Shown here: in pieces, positions 63,986 to 64,000 of the stretch | Numbering within the stretch: position 1 is the first letter of the stretch | Layout of the letters: every line of letters starts with the position of its first letter | DNA from: Hypomesus transpacificus | Taxonomy: Eukaryota; Chordata; Actinopteri; Osmeriformes; Osmeridae | Length of the DNA stretch: 64,000 nucleotides | Reading direction: 5' to 3' | Assembly: GCF_021917145.1 (NCBI RefSeq) | Contig: NW_025813783.1 | Coordinates: forward strand, 32,501 to 96,500 | Translations under genes and position numbers: made by a program | The notes under the pieces: model-generated | Told to the model about the DNA's origin: nothing | Seen by the model: the letters and a program-made list of their open reading frames with translations, nothing else | Database searches by the model: none

Positions 63986-64000
63986 CGCGGGAGAACAGAA

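Overview
This is a stretch of nuclear genome from a ray-finned (teleost) fish. The evidence is split genes with GT-AG introns encoding vertebrate proteins (AGBL4, SPATA6, DNTTIP2, GCLM, a CC chemokine, NIM1K), a fish-type L2 LINE, hAT-type MITEs, a common teleost interspersed repeat, and a very high density of micro- and minisatellites. The species cannot be named from the sequence alone. Exon calls come from reading the frame across consensus splice sites and comparing with remembered human proteins; no alignment was run.

Layout, left to right. (1) 1-20.3 kb: the 3' part of agbl4 (+), at least four coding exons and a probable last exon, with large introns filled by minisatellites, including a 1.9 kb 12-bp array at 2.2-4.1 kb. 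(2) 21.3-31.4 kb: a complete spata6 (+), 11 coding exons, 501 codons, about 1 kb downstream of agbl4. (3) 31.8-39.2 kb: a 7.4 kb array of 36-bp units that fills the whole space between the convergent 3' ends of spata6 and dnttip2. Inside it a segment of about 2.5 kb, carrying a 463-bp LTR-like insertion, is duplicated in tandem. (4) 39.7-44.7 kb: a complete dnttip2 (-), 7 exons, 1108 codons, with a greatly enlarged acidic exon 2. (5) 46.5-50.4 kb: a complete gclm (-), 7 exons, 273 codons. (6) 52.3-54.1 kb: a small CC chemokine gene (+), CCL25-like. (7) 57.9-60.9 kb: a 5'-truncated L2 LINE with a long open endonuclease/reverse transcriptase frame and a 38-bp perfect inverted duplication at its 5' junction. 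(8) 61.6 kb to the edge: nim1k-like kinase (-), whose first exon or exons lie beyond the window.

The genes do not form one pathway. agbl4 (tubulin deglutamylation) and spata6 (sperm neck assembly) are also neighbours in human 1p33, and dnttip2 (rRNA processing) and gclm (glutathione synthesis) in human 1p22.1; here the two pairs sit side by side. The most unusual property is the invasion of splice sites by tandem repeats. Three exon-intron donors (one in agbl4, two in spata6) lie inside minisatellites whose unit repeats the donor itself 5 to 14 times, and three acceptors use a (GT)n run where a pyrimidine tract is expected. One spata6 intron appears to be GC-AG, with a mobile repeat starting within a few bases of its donor.
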